DNA from: VRUE01 sp963812335
GTDB taxonomy: Bacteria > Actinomycetota > Thermoleophilia > Solirubrobacterales > 70-9
Assembly: GCA_963812335.1 (NCBI GenBank)
Contig: CAWEUU010000004.1
Coordinates: forward strand, 124,001 to 188,000
Length of the DNA stretch: 64,000 bases
Reading direction: 5' to 3'
Shown: one piece after another, positions 22,996-30,370 of the stretch
How positions within the stretch are numbered: position 1 is the first letter of the stretch
Layout of the letters: each line of letters opens with the position of its first letter
The notes under the pieces: model-generated
What the model was told of the DNA's origin: nothing
The model's database searches: none
What the model saw: the letters and a program-made list of their open reading frames with translations, nothing else
Translations under genes and position numbers: made by a program

Positions 22996-23481
22996 CTACC
23001 GCAGGCTCGGTGGGATGAGGACACGGTTGATCGCGTGGACGATCCCGTTGCTGGCGCGGATGTCTGGCGTGATCACCCGTGCGTCGTTGACGTAGACCCG
23101 CATTCCCTTGACCCGGAAGTGAACCCGAGCCCCGGTCAGCGTCTTCGCTCCCTTGCGCCTCACGACCTGCTCGGCCGCGACCTTGCCGGCGACCACGTGG
23201 TAGAGGAGCACCCTGCGCAGCAGCCGCTTGTTCTTGAGCAGCGCGTTGAGGGTTTTTTTCGGCACCTTGTCGAAGGCGGCGTCGGTCGGCGCGAAGACCG
23301 TCAGCTGCCTTTTGCCGGAGAGCGCGTTGACCAGCCCCGCGTTTTCGACCAGCGATACCAGCGTCGAGAACTGCGGCGCCCCGGCGGCGGTCTCGACGAT
23401 GTTCTTGCTCGGCGCGGCGCTCGCGGCGGTGGGGACTGCGAGTACCGCGATCGCTGCGATGACAGCCAGCATTCGCTTCAT
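22996..23481 (-). CDS. secreted fasciclin (FAS1) domain protein
   Basis: This 161-residue protein has a signal peptide (MKRMLAVIAAIAVLAVPTAA, cleavage near ASA-AP) and one FAS1 domain: QFSTLVSLVENAGLV, then the H1-like LTVFAPTDAAF, the YH motif LLYHVVAGK and the closing ASNGIVHAINRVL. FAS1 domains mediate extracellular adhesion. Upstream of its ATG is GGAAGGAG, a strong Shine-Dalgarno at 7-8 bases, unlike the many leaderless genes here. It is convergent with heliorhodopsin and separated from it by a shared hairpin. Confidence 0.9.
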   Translation of the reverse strand: MKRMLAVIAAIAVLAVPTAASAAPSKNIVETAAGAPQFSTLVSLVENAGLVNALSGKRQLTVFAPTDAAFDKVPKKTLNALLKNKRLLRRVLLYHVVAGKVAAEQVVRRKGAKTLTGARVHFRVKGMRVYVNDARVITPDIRASNGIVHAINRVLIPPSLR

Positions 23482-23698
23482 TTTGAAGCTCCTTCCAGAG
23501 GGTGGTCGGTTGCCTCATCTACGTGTCGATCGCGAGGTTCGGTTTTTGATGCGGCCCGGTGCTCAAGCGGATCGACGACGACCCGGCGGGCGCCCGCGGC
23601 GACGATCTCGTCGAAGAGTTGTAGGGGGCGAGGCCCGCCCAGTCGAGACCTCTTGACCGGCATCGCCCACGAGGAGCGGGTACGGCTCTAATAAGCCA

Positions 23699-23772
23699 TG
23701 CCGGAGGAGGGACTCGAACCCCCGACACGCGGATTATGATTCCGCTGCTCTAACCAGCTGAGCTACTCCGGC
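23699..23772 (-). tRNA. tRNA-Met (anticodon CAT)
   Basis: On the minus strand the acceptor stem GCCGGAG pairs with CTCCGGC, the D-arm is of AGCTCAGCTGGTTAGAGC type, the anticodon stem GCGGA/TCCGC encloses loop ATCATAA (anticodon CAT), and the T-loop TTCGAGT is intact. The discriminator A is 23699; CCA is not encoded. The anticodon arm fits elongator tRNA-Met; tRNA-Ile2 with a modified C34 is the alternative. Confidence 0.92.
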
Positions 23773-23831
23773 CGGGGCGGGGATGCTAGCGAGGGGGACG
23801 GCACCGGCGGGCTGGTCATCGGCCGTGCGGT

Positions 23832-23837
23832 TAGCCT
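23832..23837 (+). promoter_or_regulatory. -10 box TAGCCT, leaderless start of the M29 gene
   Basis: TAGCCT predicts +1 at 23844, one base before GTG 23845. Confidence 0.5.
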
Positions 23838-23844
23838 GTCCGCT

Positions 23845-24798
23845 GTGAGCAGCGCGTTGGACAGGGCGGTGATGACGTTGATCCGGGACTGCCTCGAGTT
23901 GAGCCCCTCGGAAGAGATACTCGTGATCTGCAACCCGATCACCGAAGAGCTCGGTGCTCTGCTGCGGATCAACGCCCAGGGCGAGGGCGCCGAAGCGACG
24001 CTGGCGGTGATCTCCGAGCGCGATTCGCACGCGGCCGAGCCTCCGAAGGCGGTTGCCGCGGCGATGCTCGCCGCCGATGCGATCGTGGCGCCGACGATCC
24101 AGTCGATCTCACATACCGAAGCCCGCCGCGCCGCCAGCGAAGCCGGCGCTCGGGTCGCCTCGATGCCGGGCGTGACCGGCGAGATGCTGGCGCGGGTGAT
24201 GGGCGCGGACCTGCGGCTGCTGCGTAAGCGCGGCGCCGCAGCGGGAAGAGCGCTGGGCGCCGGCGCGGAGGCGCGGATCACCTGTGCCAACGGATCCGAC
24301 CTGCGGCTGGGCCTCGAGGATCGGACTGCGATCGTTGACGCCGGGGCGCTCAGCACGCGCGCCGCCTTCGGCAACATCCCCTGCGGCGAGGCGTTCATCG
24401 CACCGGTCGAGGGCACGGGGGAGGGAACCCTGGTCGTCGACGGCTCGATCGCGGCGATCGGCAAGCTCTCCGAGCCGGTCGAGCTCACCGTTCACGAAGG
24501 GAAGCTGACCGGGGCGAGCGGCGCCGAGGGCGCGCACTTGCTGGAGCTGCTCACCGAGCACGGCCCCGACGGCTGCAATGTCGCCGAGCTGGGGATCGGG
24601 ACGAACGAAGCCGCGATCCTCACCGGCAACATCCTCGAGGACGAGAAGATCCTCGGCAGCGCTCACGTCGCCTTCGGCGCCTCGGCGGCGATCGGCGGCA
24701 CCGTCCAGGTGCCGGTTCACCTCGACTGCGTCGTGCTGCAGCCGACCGTCGAGATAGACGGCTCTCCCCTCTTGCAAGCCGGCGAGCTGGTCGTCTGA
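23845..24798 (+). CDS. M29-like aminopeptidase
   Basis: This 317-residue cytoplasmic protein matches thermophilic aminopeptidases (M29) over its C-terminal half: NVAELGIGTNEAA, then LEDEKILGSAHVAFG and VPVHLDCVV, which contain the Glu and His metal ligands of the family. The N-terminal half has the CNPITEELGALL and APTIQSISHTEAR segments. It is shorter than the about 400 residues of AmpS/AmpT. It releases N-terminal amino acids from peptides; distant relatives cleave aromatic rings, so the substrate is not fixed. GTG 23845 is chosen from the -10 box. The next gene begins 3 bases after its stop. Confidence 0.78.
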   Translation: MSSALDRAVMTLIRDCLELSPSEEILVICNPITEELGALLRINAQGEGAEATLAVISERDSHAAEPPKAVAAAMLAADAIVAPTIQSISHTEARRAASEAGARVASMPGVTGEMLARVMGADLRLLRKRGAAAGRALGAGAEARITCANGSDLRLGLEDRTAIVDAGALSTRAAFGNIPCGEAFIAPVEGTGEGTLVVDGSIAAIGKLSEPVELTVHEGKLTGASGAEGAHLLELLTEHGPDGCNVAELGIGTNEAAILTGNILEDEKILGSAHVAFGASAAIGGTVQVPVHLDCVVLQPTVEIDGSPLLQAGELVV

Positions 24799-24801
24799 GC
24801 G

Positions 24802-25698
24802 GTGGACACGCCGCTGCTCGCCGTCCCCAACGTCTCCGAGGGTCGCGACGCCGCGGCGATCGAGTCGCTGGAGCGCGCCTTCAGCGCGGGTGTCCATCTG
24901 CTGGACCGACACAGCGATCCCGATCACAACCGCACCGTTTTCACCCTTGCCGGCGAGCCGTCGGTGCTCGTGGACGCTCTTGCGCGTGGCGCCGCCGAGG
25001 CGATCCGCGCGATTGACATGGACACCCACGAGGGCGTTCACCCGGCGATCGGGGCGCTCGACGTGTGCCCGCTCGTCTGGACCGGGCCGGGGAGCCGCGA
25101 GCCGGCCCGGGAGACCGCAATCGAGGCGGCAAGCGAGATCGGCCGTCTCGGCGTGCCGGTCTTCCTCTACGGCGATCTCGCGTCCGGCCCCGAGCGTGTC
25201 GAGCGCGCCTACTTCCGCAACGGAGGGCCGGCGGAGCTCTGGCTGCGAATGGAGGGGGGCGATCTGCGAGCGGACCGGGGGCCCGAGCTGCCACACCGCA
25301 GCGCCGGCGCGACGCTGGTCACCGCTCGCCCGCCGCTCGGCGCCTTCAACGTCGAGCTCGACAGCGGCGATCTCGAGCTGGCGCGCTCGGTGGCCGCCGG
25401 CCTGCGTGAGTCCGGCGGCGGCCTGCCCGGCGTGCGCGCGGTCGGGTTGCCGCTCTCGAGCGGTCGCGCTCAGGTCTCGACCAACGTCCACGATCCGCTC
25501 GCGGTTACCCTGGGCGAGGTGGTCGAGCGGGTTCGCGCCCTTGCCGCGTCGTTGGGCGCCCGCCCGCTGGAGGCGGAGCTGGTCGGCCTGATTCCCGCCG
25601 CGGCTCTGGCCGGCTACCCCGAGGACGTTCCGATCAGGGACTTCGATCCGGGGCGGCGGACGATCGAGGGCCGGCTCGCCGCCCTGTCTGGGTGCTGA
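24802..25698 (+). CDS. ftcD: glutamate formimidoyltransferase family protein
   Basis: This 298-residue protein starts VPNVSEGRD, with DPDHNRTVFTLAGEP and MDTHEGVHPAIGALDVCPL, the hallmark stretch holding the catalytic His of formiminotransferases. The family moves the formimino group from formimino-glutamate (histidine breakdown) to tetrahydrofolate. Only the transferase part is present; there is no cyclodeaminase domain and no hut gene nearby, so the substrate could differ. Starts at GTG 24802, 3 bases after the M29 gene. Confidence 0.82.
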   Translation: MDTPLLAVPNVSEGRDAAAIESLERAFSAGVHLLDRHSDPDHNRTVFTLAGEPSVLVDALARGAAEAIRAIDMDTHEGVHPAIGALDVCPLVWTGPGSREPARETAIEAASEIGRLGVPVFLYGDLASGPERVERAYFRNGGPAELWLRMEGGDLRADRGPELPHRSAGATLVTARPPLGAFNVELDSGDLELARSVAAGLRESGGGLPGVRAVGLPLSSGRAQVSTNVHDPLAVTLGEVVERVRALAASLGARPLEAELVGLIPAAALAGYPEDVPIRDFDPGRRTIEGRLAALSGC

Positions 25699-25708
25699 GC
25701 CGATCGTT

Positions 25709-25714
25709 TAGATT
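25709..25714 (+). promoter_or_regulatory. -10 box TAGATT, exactly leaderless
   Basis: TAGATT predicts +1 at 25721, the A of the ATG itself. Confidence 0.55.
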
Positions 25715-25720
25715 GCGAGC

Positions 25721-26089
25721 ATGGCCCAGACGAAGAAGAAGCGCCGCCGCAAGCACCGTGGAACCCAGGGAGGCCGGGTCGATCCCAGCCGCCGCAGCGG
25801 CCGTCCCCGCAGTCGCGAGGAGGCGAAGGCCCGCGCCCGCTCGCGCGGCAAGGGGGGACCGGCGCGCGCCGACGCGCCGCCGACCTGGCGCAGCGCGATC
25901 ACCCGCGGCGCGGTCGCGGCAGTCATCTTCACCGCCCTGCTGATGCTGATCTTCAAACGCCCGGTCGGCTCGGCGCTGGGGCTCGGCCTGTTCATGCTCG
26001 TCTTCTACATCCCCGCCGGCTACTACATCGACACGATGATGTGGCGACGGCGCGAGCGGGCGCGGATCAGGCAGCGGGAGCAGGAATGA
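25721..26089 (+). CDS. small basic membrane protein, unknown
   Basis: This 122-residue protein has a very basic N-terminus (MAQTKKKRRRKHRGTQGGR through about residue 55), two membrane helices (about 60-75 and 82-103) and a basic C-terminal tail. Both tails are expected in the cytoplasm, where they could contact RNA, DNA or membrane lipids. It overlaps the next gene by ATGA, so it is co-translated with the MBL hydrolase. Family not recognised. Confidence 0.75.
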   Translation: MAQTKKKRRRKHRGTQGGRVDPSRRSGRPRSREEAKARARSRGKGGPARADAPPTWRSAITRGAVAAVIFTALLMLIFKRPVGSALGLGLFMLVFYIPAGYYIDTMMWRRRERARIRQREQE

Positions 26090-26730
26090 GCCTCGACGTC
26101 CAGATGCTCACCGTCGGGCCGATCGCCGAGAACTGCTTCATCCTCCGGCGCGAAGGCTCCGGGCGCGGCCTGCTCGTCGATCCCGGCGAGGAGCCGGACC
26201 GCATCCTCGCCGCGATTGAGGACACGGGGGTGAAGATCGAGGCGATCCTGATCACCCACTGTCACTTCGACCACATCGGCGCCGTCGCGCCGGTTGCGAC
26301 GGGCACCGGGGCGCCGGTCTACTGCCCGGAGATCGAGCGGCCGCTGCTCGCCGACATCATGGCTTACGTCCCGGTCCCGGGAATCGGGCCGTTCGACGAC
26401 TACGAGGCGGATGAGACGCTCAGCGGAGGGGAGACCCTCGAGCTGGCAGGGCTGAGCATCGACGTCATCTTCACCCCCGGCCACAGCCCGGGCCACGTGA
26501 CCTACTCGATCCGCGACGAGGAGGCGATGTTCTCCGGCGACGTCCTGTTCAAGGGCTCGGTCGGCCGGGTCGACCTGCCCGGCGGCGACGGACCGACACT
26601 GATGCGATCGATCCGCGAGCTGGTCGAGTCGCTGCCGCCGGAGACCGATGTCTACCCGGGTCACATGGAGGTCACGACACTCGGCGCCGAGCGCGCCACC
26701 AACCCGTTCCTCGCTGAGTTGGCGCGCTGA
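26086..26730 (+). CDS. MBL-fold hydrolase (glyoxalase II-like)
   Basis: This 214-residue protein has the glyoxalase II/MBL metal set: THCHFDHIGA (HxHxDH), FTPGHSPGHVTY, the bridging Asp in FSGDVLFKGSVGR, and YPGHMEVTTLGAE. It lacks the C-terminal helical domain of true glyoxalase II, so it is a general thioesterase-like hydrolase. ATG 26086 lies within the previous stop. It sits just before hisS-aspS, a placement I believe is common for this family, although it is probably not functionally tied to them. Confidence 0.85.
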   Translation: MSLDVQMLTVGPIAENCFILRREGSGRGLLVDPGEEPDRILAAIEDTGVKIEAILITHCHFDHIGAVAPVATGTGAPVYCPEIERPLLADIMAYVPVPGIGPFDDYEADETLSGGETLELAGLSIDVIFTPGHSPGHVTYSIRDEEAMFSGDVLFKGSVGRVDLPGGDGPTLMRSIRELVESLPPETDVYPGHMEVTTLGAERATNPFLAELAR

Positions 26731-26747
26731 GCGCCGCCCTACGCCGG

Positions 26748-26753
26748 TAAGGT
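26748..26753 (+). promoter_or_regulatory. -10 box TAAGGT of the hisS-aspS unit
   Basis: TAAGGT predicts +1 at about 26760, three bases before ATG 26763. Confidence 0.4.
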
Positions 26754-26762
26754 CGCGCCACC

Positions 26763-28013
26763 ATGGCGAGCAACTACCAGGCCCCGCGCGGGACCTTCGA
26801 CATCCTGCCCGCCGATGGCCGGATGCGGCGGAGGATCGAGGCGACGGCGACGGCTATCTTCGCCCGCGCCGGCTACGAGCCGATCGCGACGCCCGCCTTC
26901 GAGGACACGGACCTGTTCGAACGCGGCGTCGGCCGCTCGACCGACATCGTGCGCAAGGAGATGTTCACCTTCGAGGACAAGGGCGGGCGCAGCGTCACCC
27001 TGCGCCCGGAGGGCACGGCGCCGATCTGCCGGGCCTACCTCGAGCACGGCATGCACAAGCTGGCGCAGCCGGTGAAGCTTTTCTACATGGGCCCGTTCTT
27101 CCGTCACGAGCGCCCGCAGGCCGGGCGATTCCGCCAGTTCCACCAACTCGGCGTCGAGGCAATCGGGACCGATTCCCCACTTGCCGACGCCGAGACGATC
27201 ATGCTGCTCGCCGACCTGCTCGGGGAGCTCGGGGTGCCGGGGGTGGAGTTGCGCCTGGGCAGCCTCGGCTCGCCGCCGGCCCGCGCCGCCTACCTGGAGG
27301 ATCTCAAGGAACACCTGCGGGCACATGAGGCCGATCTCTCCAGGGACGTGCGCGAGCGGATCGAGATCAACCCGCTGCGGGCATTCGACGCAGACGACGA
27401 GGGCACGCGCGGCGTCATGGAGAGCGCGCCGACAATCGTCGAGCGGCTCGAGGGCGAGGATGCCGATCACTTCGCCGAGGTGTGCGCGCTGCTCAAGGCG
27501 GCCGGCGTCGCCTACACGATCGACCCGACCCTGGTCCGCGGCCTCGACTACTACACGCGCACGATCTTCTCCTTTGTCTGCCCCGAGCTCGGCGCCCAGT
27601 CCGAGGTCGGCGGTGGTGGCCGCTACGACGGCCTGATCGAGCAGCTGGGCGGGCCGCCGACCCCGGCGATCGGCTGGGCGGCGGGGATCGAGCGGATCAT
27701 GCTGGCGCTCGGCGAGGCCGAGGAGGGGCAGGGGCGGGACGTCTTCCTCGCTGTTGCCGAGAGCGGCCAGGAGGGTCGGGCGAGGGCCCTTGCCGTGGCC
27801 GCCGAGCTGCGCCACGCGGGCCTCAGCGCCGAGGTCGATCTGGCCGGCCGCAGCCTCAAGGGGCAGCTCAAGCACGCCGACCGGATCGACGCGGCCCGCG
27901 TGCTGATCATCGAAGCCGACGGCTCGGTACAGCTGCGCGACATGCGCAGCGGTGAGCAGCGTCCGGTCGAGCCCGGAAGCCTGATCGAAGCGATCGGCGG
28001 CGAGCGCGGATGA
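26763..28013 (+). CDS. hisS: histidyl-tRNA synthetase
   Basis: This 416-residue class II synthetase contains motif 1 (APRGTFDILP start and YEPIATPAFE), motif 2 FFRHERPQAGRFRQFHQ, the histidine-specific LVRGLDYYTRTIF and GGGGRYDGLIEQLG, motif 3 near PAIGWAAGIERIML, and a C-terminal anticodon domain (about 325-416). It charges tRNA-His in the cytoplasm. Length is normal. Its stop overlaps the aspS start by 4 bases. Confidence 0.97.
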   Translation: MASNYQAPRGTFDILPADGRMRRRIEATATAIFARAGYEPIATPAFEDTDLFERGVGRSTDIVRKEMFTFEDKGGRSVTLRPEGTAPICRAYLEHGMHKLAQPVKLFYMGPFFRHERPQAGRFRQFHQLGVEAIGTDSPLADAETIMLLADLLGELGVPGVELRLGSLGSPPARAAYLEDLKEHLRAHEADLSRDVRERIEINPLRAFDADDEGTRGVMESAPTIVERLEGEDADHFAEVCALLKAAGVAYTIDPTLVRGLDYYTRTIFSFVCPELGAQSEVGGGGRYDGLIEQLGGPPTPAIGWAAGIERIMLALGEAEEGQGRDVFLAVAESGQEGRARALAVAAELRHAGLSAEVDLAGRSLKGQLKHADRIDAARVLIIEADGSVQLRDMRSGEQRPVEPGSLIEAIGGERG

Positions 28014-29806
28014 GCCAGGCGCCGCCGCTGCGGGCCAACGGGATGCGCGACACCTGGTGCGGTCAGGTGCTCGGCGACCGGGTCGATTCCACGGTCCGGG
28101 TTGCCGGCTGGGTCCACCGCCGCCGCGACCACGGCGGGCTGATCTTCATCGACCTGCGCGACCGCACCGGAATCGTGCAGCTCGTGTTCCATCCGGACTC
28201 CTCCGGCGCGGCCTTCGAGCTGGCCCACAAGCTGCGCGCCGAGGACGTGCTGAGCGCGAGCGGGACCGTCGTCCGCCGCTCGCAGGAGACCGTCAACCCG
28301 GATCTGCCGACCGGCGAGGTCGAGCTCGCGGCCGGCGAGGCGGAGCTGCTGGCCGACGCGGAGACACCGCCCTTCCAGATCGAGGGCTTCTCCGGCGACG
28401 TCGGCGAGGACGCCCGGCTGCGCTACCGCTACCTCGACCTACGGCGCGAGTCGATGCGCGAGGCGCTGGAGCTGCGCCACCGGGTGACCGCGGCGATGCG
28501 CGAGTTCCTCGACCGCGAGGGCTTCCTCGACATCGAGACGCCGGTGCTGACCCGCTCGACGCCCGAGGGGGCGCGCGACTTCCTCGTCCCCAGCCGGCAG
28601 CAGCAGGGTTCTTTCTATGCGCTGCCACAGTCGCCGCAGTTGTTCAAGCAGCTGCTGATGGTGGCCGGCTTCGAGCGCTACTACCAGATCGCCCGCTGCT
28701 TCCGTGACGAGGATCTGCGCGCCGACCGCCAGCCGGACTTCACCCAGCTCGACATCGAGCTCTCCTTCGTCAGCGTCGACGATGTGATCGAGGTCAACGA
28801 GCGACTGCTGGTTCACGTCTTCGAGCGGGCCGGCGGCCCGGCCCTCGAGCTGCCGATTGAGCGGCTGCCCTATGACGAGTCGATGAGCCGCTTCGGCACC
28901 GACCGGCCAGACATGCGCTTCGACCTCGAGCTGGTCGACCTCTCCGACGCCCTGGCGCAGACTGATTTCAAGGTCTTCCGCAGTGCGATCGAATCAGGCG
29001 GCGCGGTGCGTGGGCTCAACGCCGGTAGGCGCGAGTTGCCGCGCTCGGAGCTCGACGGGTTGATCTCGCGCGCGCAGGAGTTGGGTGCGAAGGGTCTGGT
29101 CTGGGCCTTCCGCGAGGGCGACGGCTGGCGCTCTCCCACGGCGAAGTTCCTCTCCGACGAGGAGCTGGCGGAGCTGAACCGATGCCTCGGCGCCGAGGAT
29201 GGCGACCTGCTGCTGCTGGTCGCCGACAAGCGCCGCGTCGCCAACGCCGTGCTGGGTCAGCTCCGCGTCGATCTCGCCGAGCGCTTCGACCTGATTCCGG
29301 AGGACGAGCACCGGCTGGTCTGGATCGTCGACTGGCCGCTGCTGGAGCGCAGTCCCGGCGAGGATCGCTGGGAACCGCTGCACCATCCGTTCACCGCGCC
29401 CGCCGGCGAGTTCGATCCCGCAGACCCCGGCAGCGCCAGGGCGCTCGCCTACGACCTCGTCTGGAACGGCCAGGAGATGGGCGGCGGCTCGATCCGCATC
29501 CACAGCGCCGCGGTCCAGGAGAAGGTCTTCGCCGCGCTCGGCATCGACGCCGAGGAAGCCGAGGCCCGCTTCGGCTTCCTGCTCGAGGCGCTGCGCTACG
29601 GCGCCCCGCCGCACGGCGGTATCGCCTACGGGCTCGACCGCATCGTCCAGCGTCTCGCCGGAGCCGGCTCTATTCGCGACGTGATCGCTTTCCCGAAGAC
29701 CGCCTCGGGAGGCGACGCTCTGACCGGGGCGCCCGCGCCCGTCGGGGAGCTCCAGCTCAAGGAGCTGGGCATCGCGCTGCACCGGCGCGGCCTCGCCGGC
29801 CACTGA
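28010..29806 (+). CDS. aspS: aspartyl-tRNA synthetase (bacterial type)
   Basis: This 598-residue protein has an N-terminal OB anticodon domain (VRVAGWVHRRRDHGG), class II motifs RYRYLDLRR, the bacterial GAD insertion (about 290-420) and motif 3 GIAYGLDRIVQRL. It charges tRNA-Asp. His in RRRDHGG occupies a position where non-discriminating AspRSs often have His; if gatCAB is present and asnS absent, it may also make Asp-tRNA-Asn (inference). Length is typical and it is coupled to hisS. Confidence 0.96.
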   Translation: MSQAPPLRANGMRDTWCGQVLGDRVDSTVRVAGWVHRRRDHGGLIFIDLRDRTGIVQLVFHPDSSGAAFELAHKLRAEDVLSASGTVVRRSQETVNPDLPTGEVELAAGEAELLADAETPPFQIEGFSGDVGEDARLRYRYLDLRRESMREALELRHRVTAAMREFLDREGFLDIETPVLTRSTPEGARDFLVPSRQQQGSFYALPQSPQLFKQLLMVAGFERYYQIARCFRDEDLRADRQPDFTQLDIELSFVSVDDVIEVNERLLVHVFERAGGPALELPIERLPYDESMSRFGTDRPDMRFDLELVDLSDALAQTDFKVFRSAIESGGAVRGLNAGRRELPRSELDGLISRAQELGAKGLVWAFREGDGWRSPTAKFLSDEELAELNRCLGAEDGDLLLLVADKRRVANAVLGQLRVDLAERFDLIPEDEHRLVWIVDWPLLERSPGEDRWEPLHHPFTAPAGEFDPADPGSARALAYDLVWNGQEMGGGSIRIHSAAVQEKVFAALGIDAEEAEARFGFLLEALRYGAPPHGGIAYGLDRIVQRLAGAGSIRDVIAFPKTASGGDALTGAPAPVGELQLKELGIALHRRGLAGH

Positions 29807-29825
29807 GGGTGCAATATTGGAGGCG

Positions 29826-30113
29826 ATGAGCCTCCTCGACCGCTTTCGGTTCGGCCGTCGGCAGCGTCAGCCCGGTCCAGGCAAGACGCCCGTGCACGTC
29901 GACGATCCCGGATTCGACTCCTGGGAGGTCGTGCGCGACTTCGGCGAGCTGCGCACCGCCCGGGCCTGGCACCAGGCGCTGGGCGAGGCCGGGATCGAGG
30001 CCGTTCTCACCGCCGATTGGCCGATCGACCGCTACGGCCGCGGCGACATTGCCCTGCGGGTCCGGGATGAGGACTGGAGCGAGGCCGAGTTCCTGCTCTC
30101 CAACCTCGACTGA
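29826..30113 (+). CDS. small conserved-looking protein, unknown
   Basis: This 95-residue protein starts at ATG 29826 with GGAGG just upstream. After a basic N-terminus, WEVVRDFGELRTARAWHQAL and IDRYGRGDIALRVRDEDWSEAEFLL suggest a ferredoxin-like domain of the DUF2007 type (putative signal-transducing/prokaryotic YbaB-like short domain). Not secreted. It follows aspS by 19 bases. Function unknown. Confidence 0.65.
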   Translation: MSLLDRFRFGRRQRQPGPGKTPVHVDDPGFDSWEVVRDFGELRTARAWHQALGEAGIEAVLTADWPIDRYGRGDIALRVRDEDWSEAEFLLSNLD

Positions 30114-30337
30114 GGCCACGACGGACTGGACCGATTCCCTGTGGTCAGGAAGGCCGCGCGGTGGTACGGTTGGGCCGAGGCTCGAGCCCGTGCGAGAGCC
30201 GTCCCACCGTTTGACCCAACACAAACGGCGCGGGGGCCGATCTCTCTTGATCCCGTGGGATCCGGAGGAGGCGCCCACCCTTTACTTCAAGGGATCAAAG
30301 CCAGGGGCGGCAACGGCGGGTTGGAGCCTCTTTTTAC

Positions 30338-30354
30338 GGGCGTGGCTCACGCCC
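30338..30354 (+). promoter_or_regulatory. dyad GGGCGTG-GCT-CACGCCC over the mnmA -10 region
   Basis: A perfect 7-base inverted repeat with a 3-base spacer ends where a CATAAT -10 box (30354-30359) begins; predicted +1 about 30366, just before ATG 30371. It could be an operator for a repressor. The preceding 30114-30330 stretch holds no gene I can support. Confidence 0.4.
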
Positions 30355-30370
30355 ATAATGGGTAACGAAG

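Noticed and set aside
23478..23663. 61-codon minus-strand frame upstream of the fasciclin gene
   Set aside because: No start signal, no family, and its end overlaps the strong fasciclin ribosome-binding site region.
23699..23772. Calling the CAT tRNA as tRNA-Ile2
   Set aside because: The anticodon-arm and D-arm pattern fit elongator tRNA-Met better; without a model score the Ile2 option is only a remote alternative.
30338..30354. Hairpin before mnmA as an intrinsic terminator
   Set aside because: T residues lie before, not after, the hairpin on the plus strand, and the minus-strand reading is not followed by T either.
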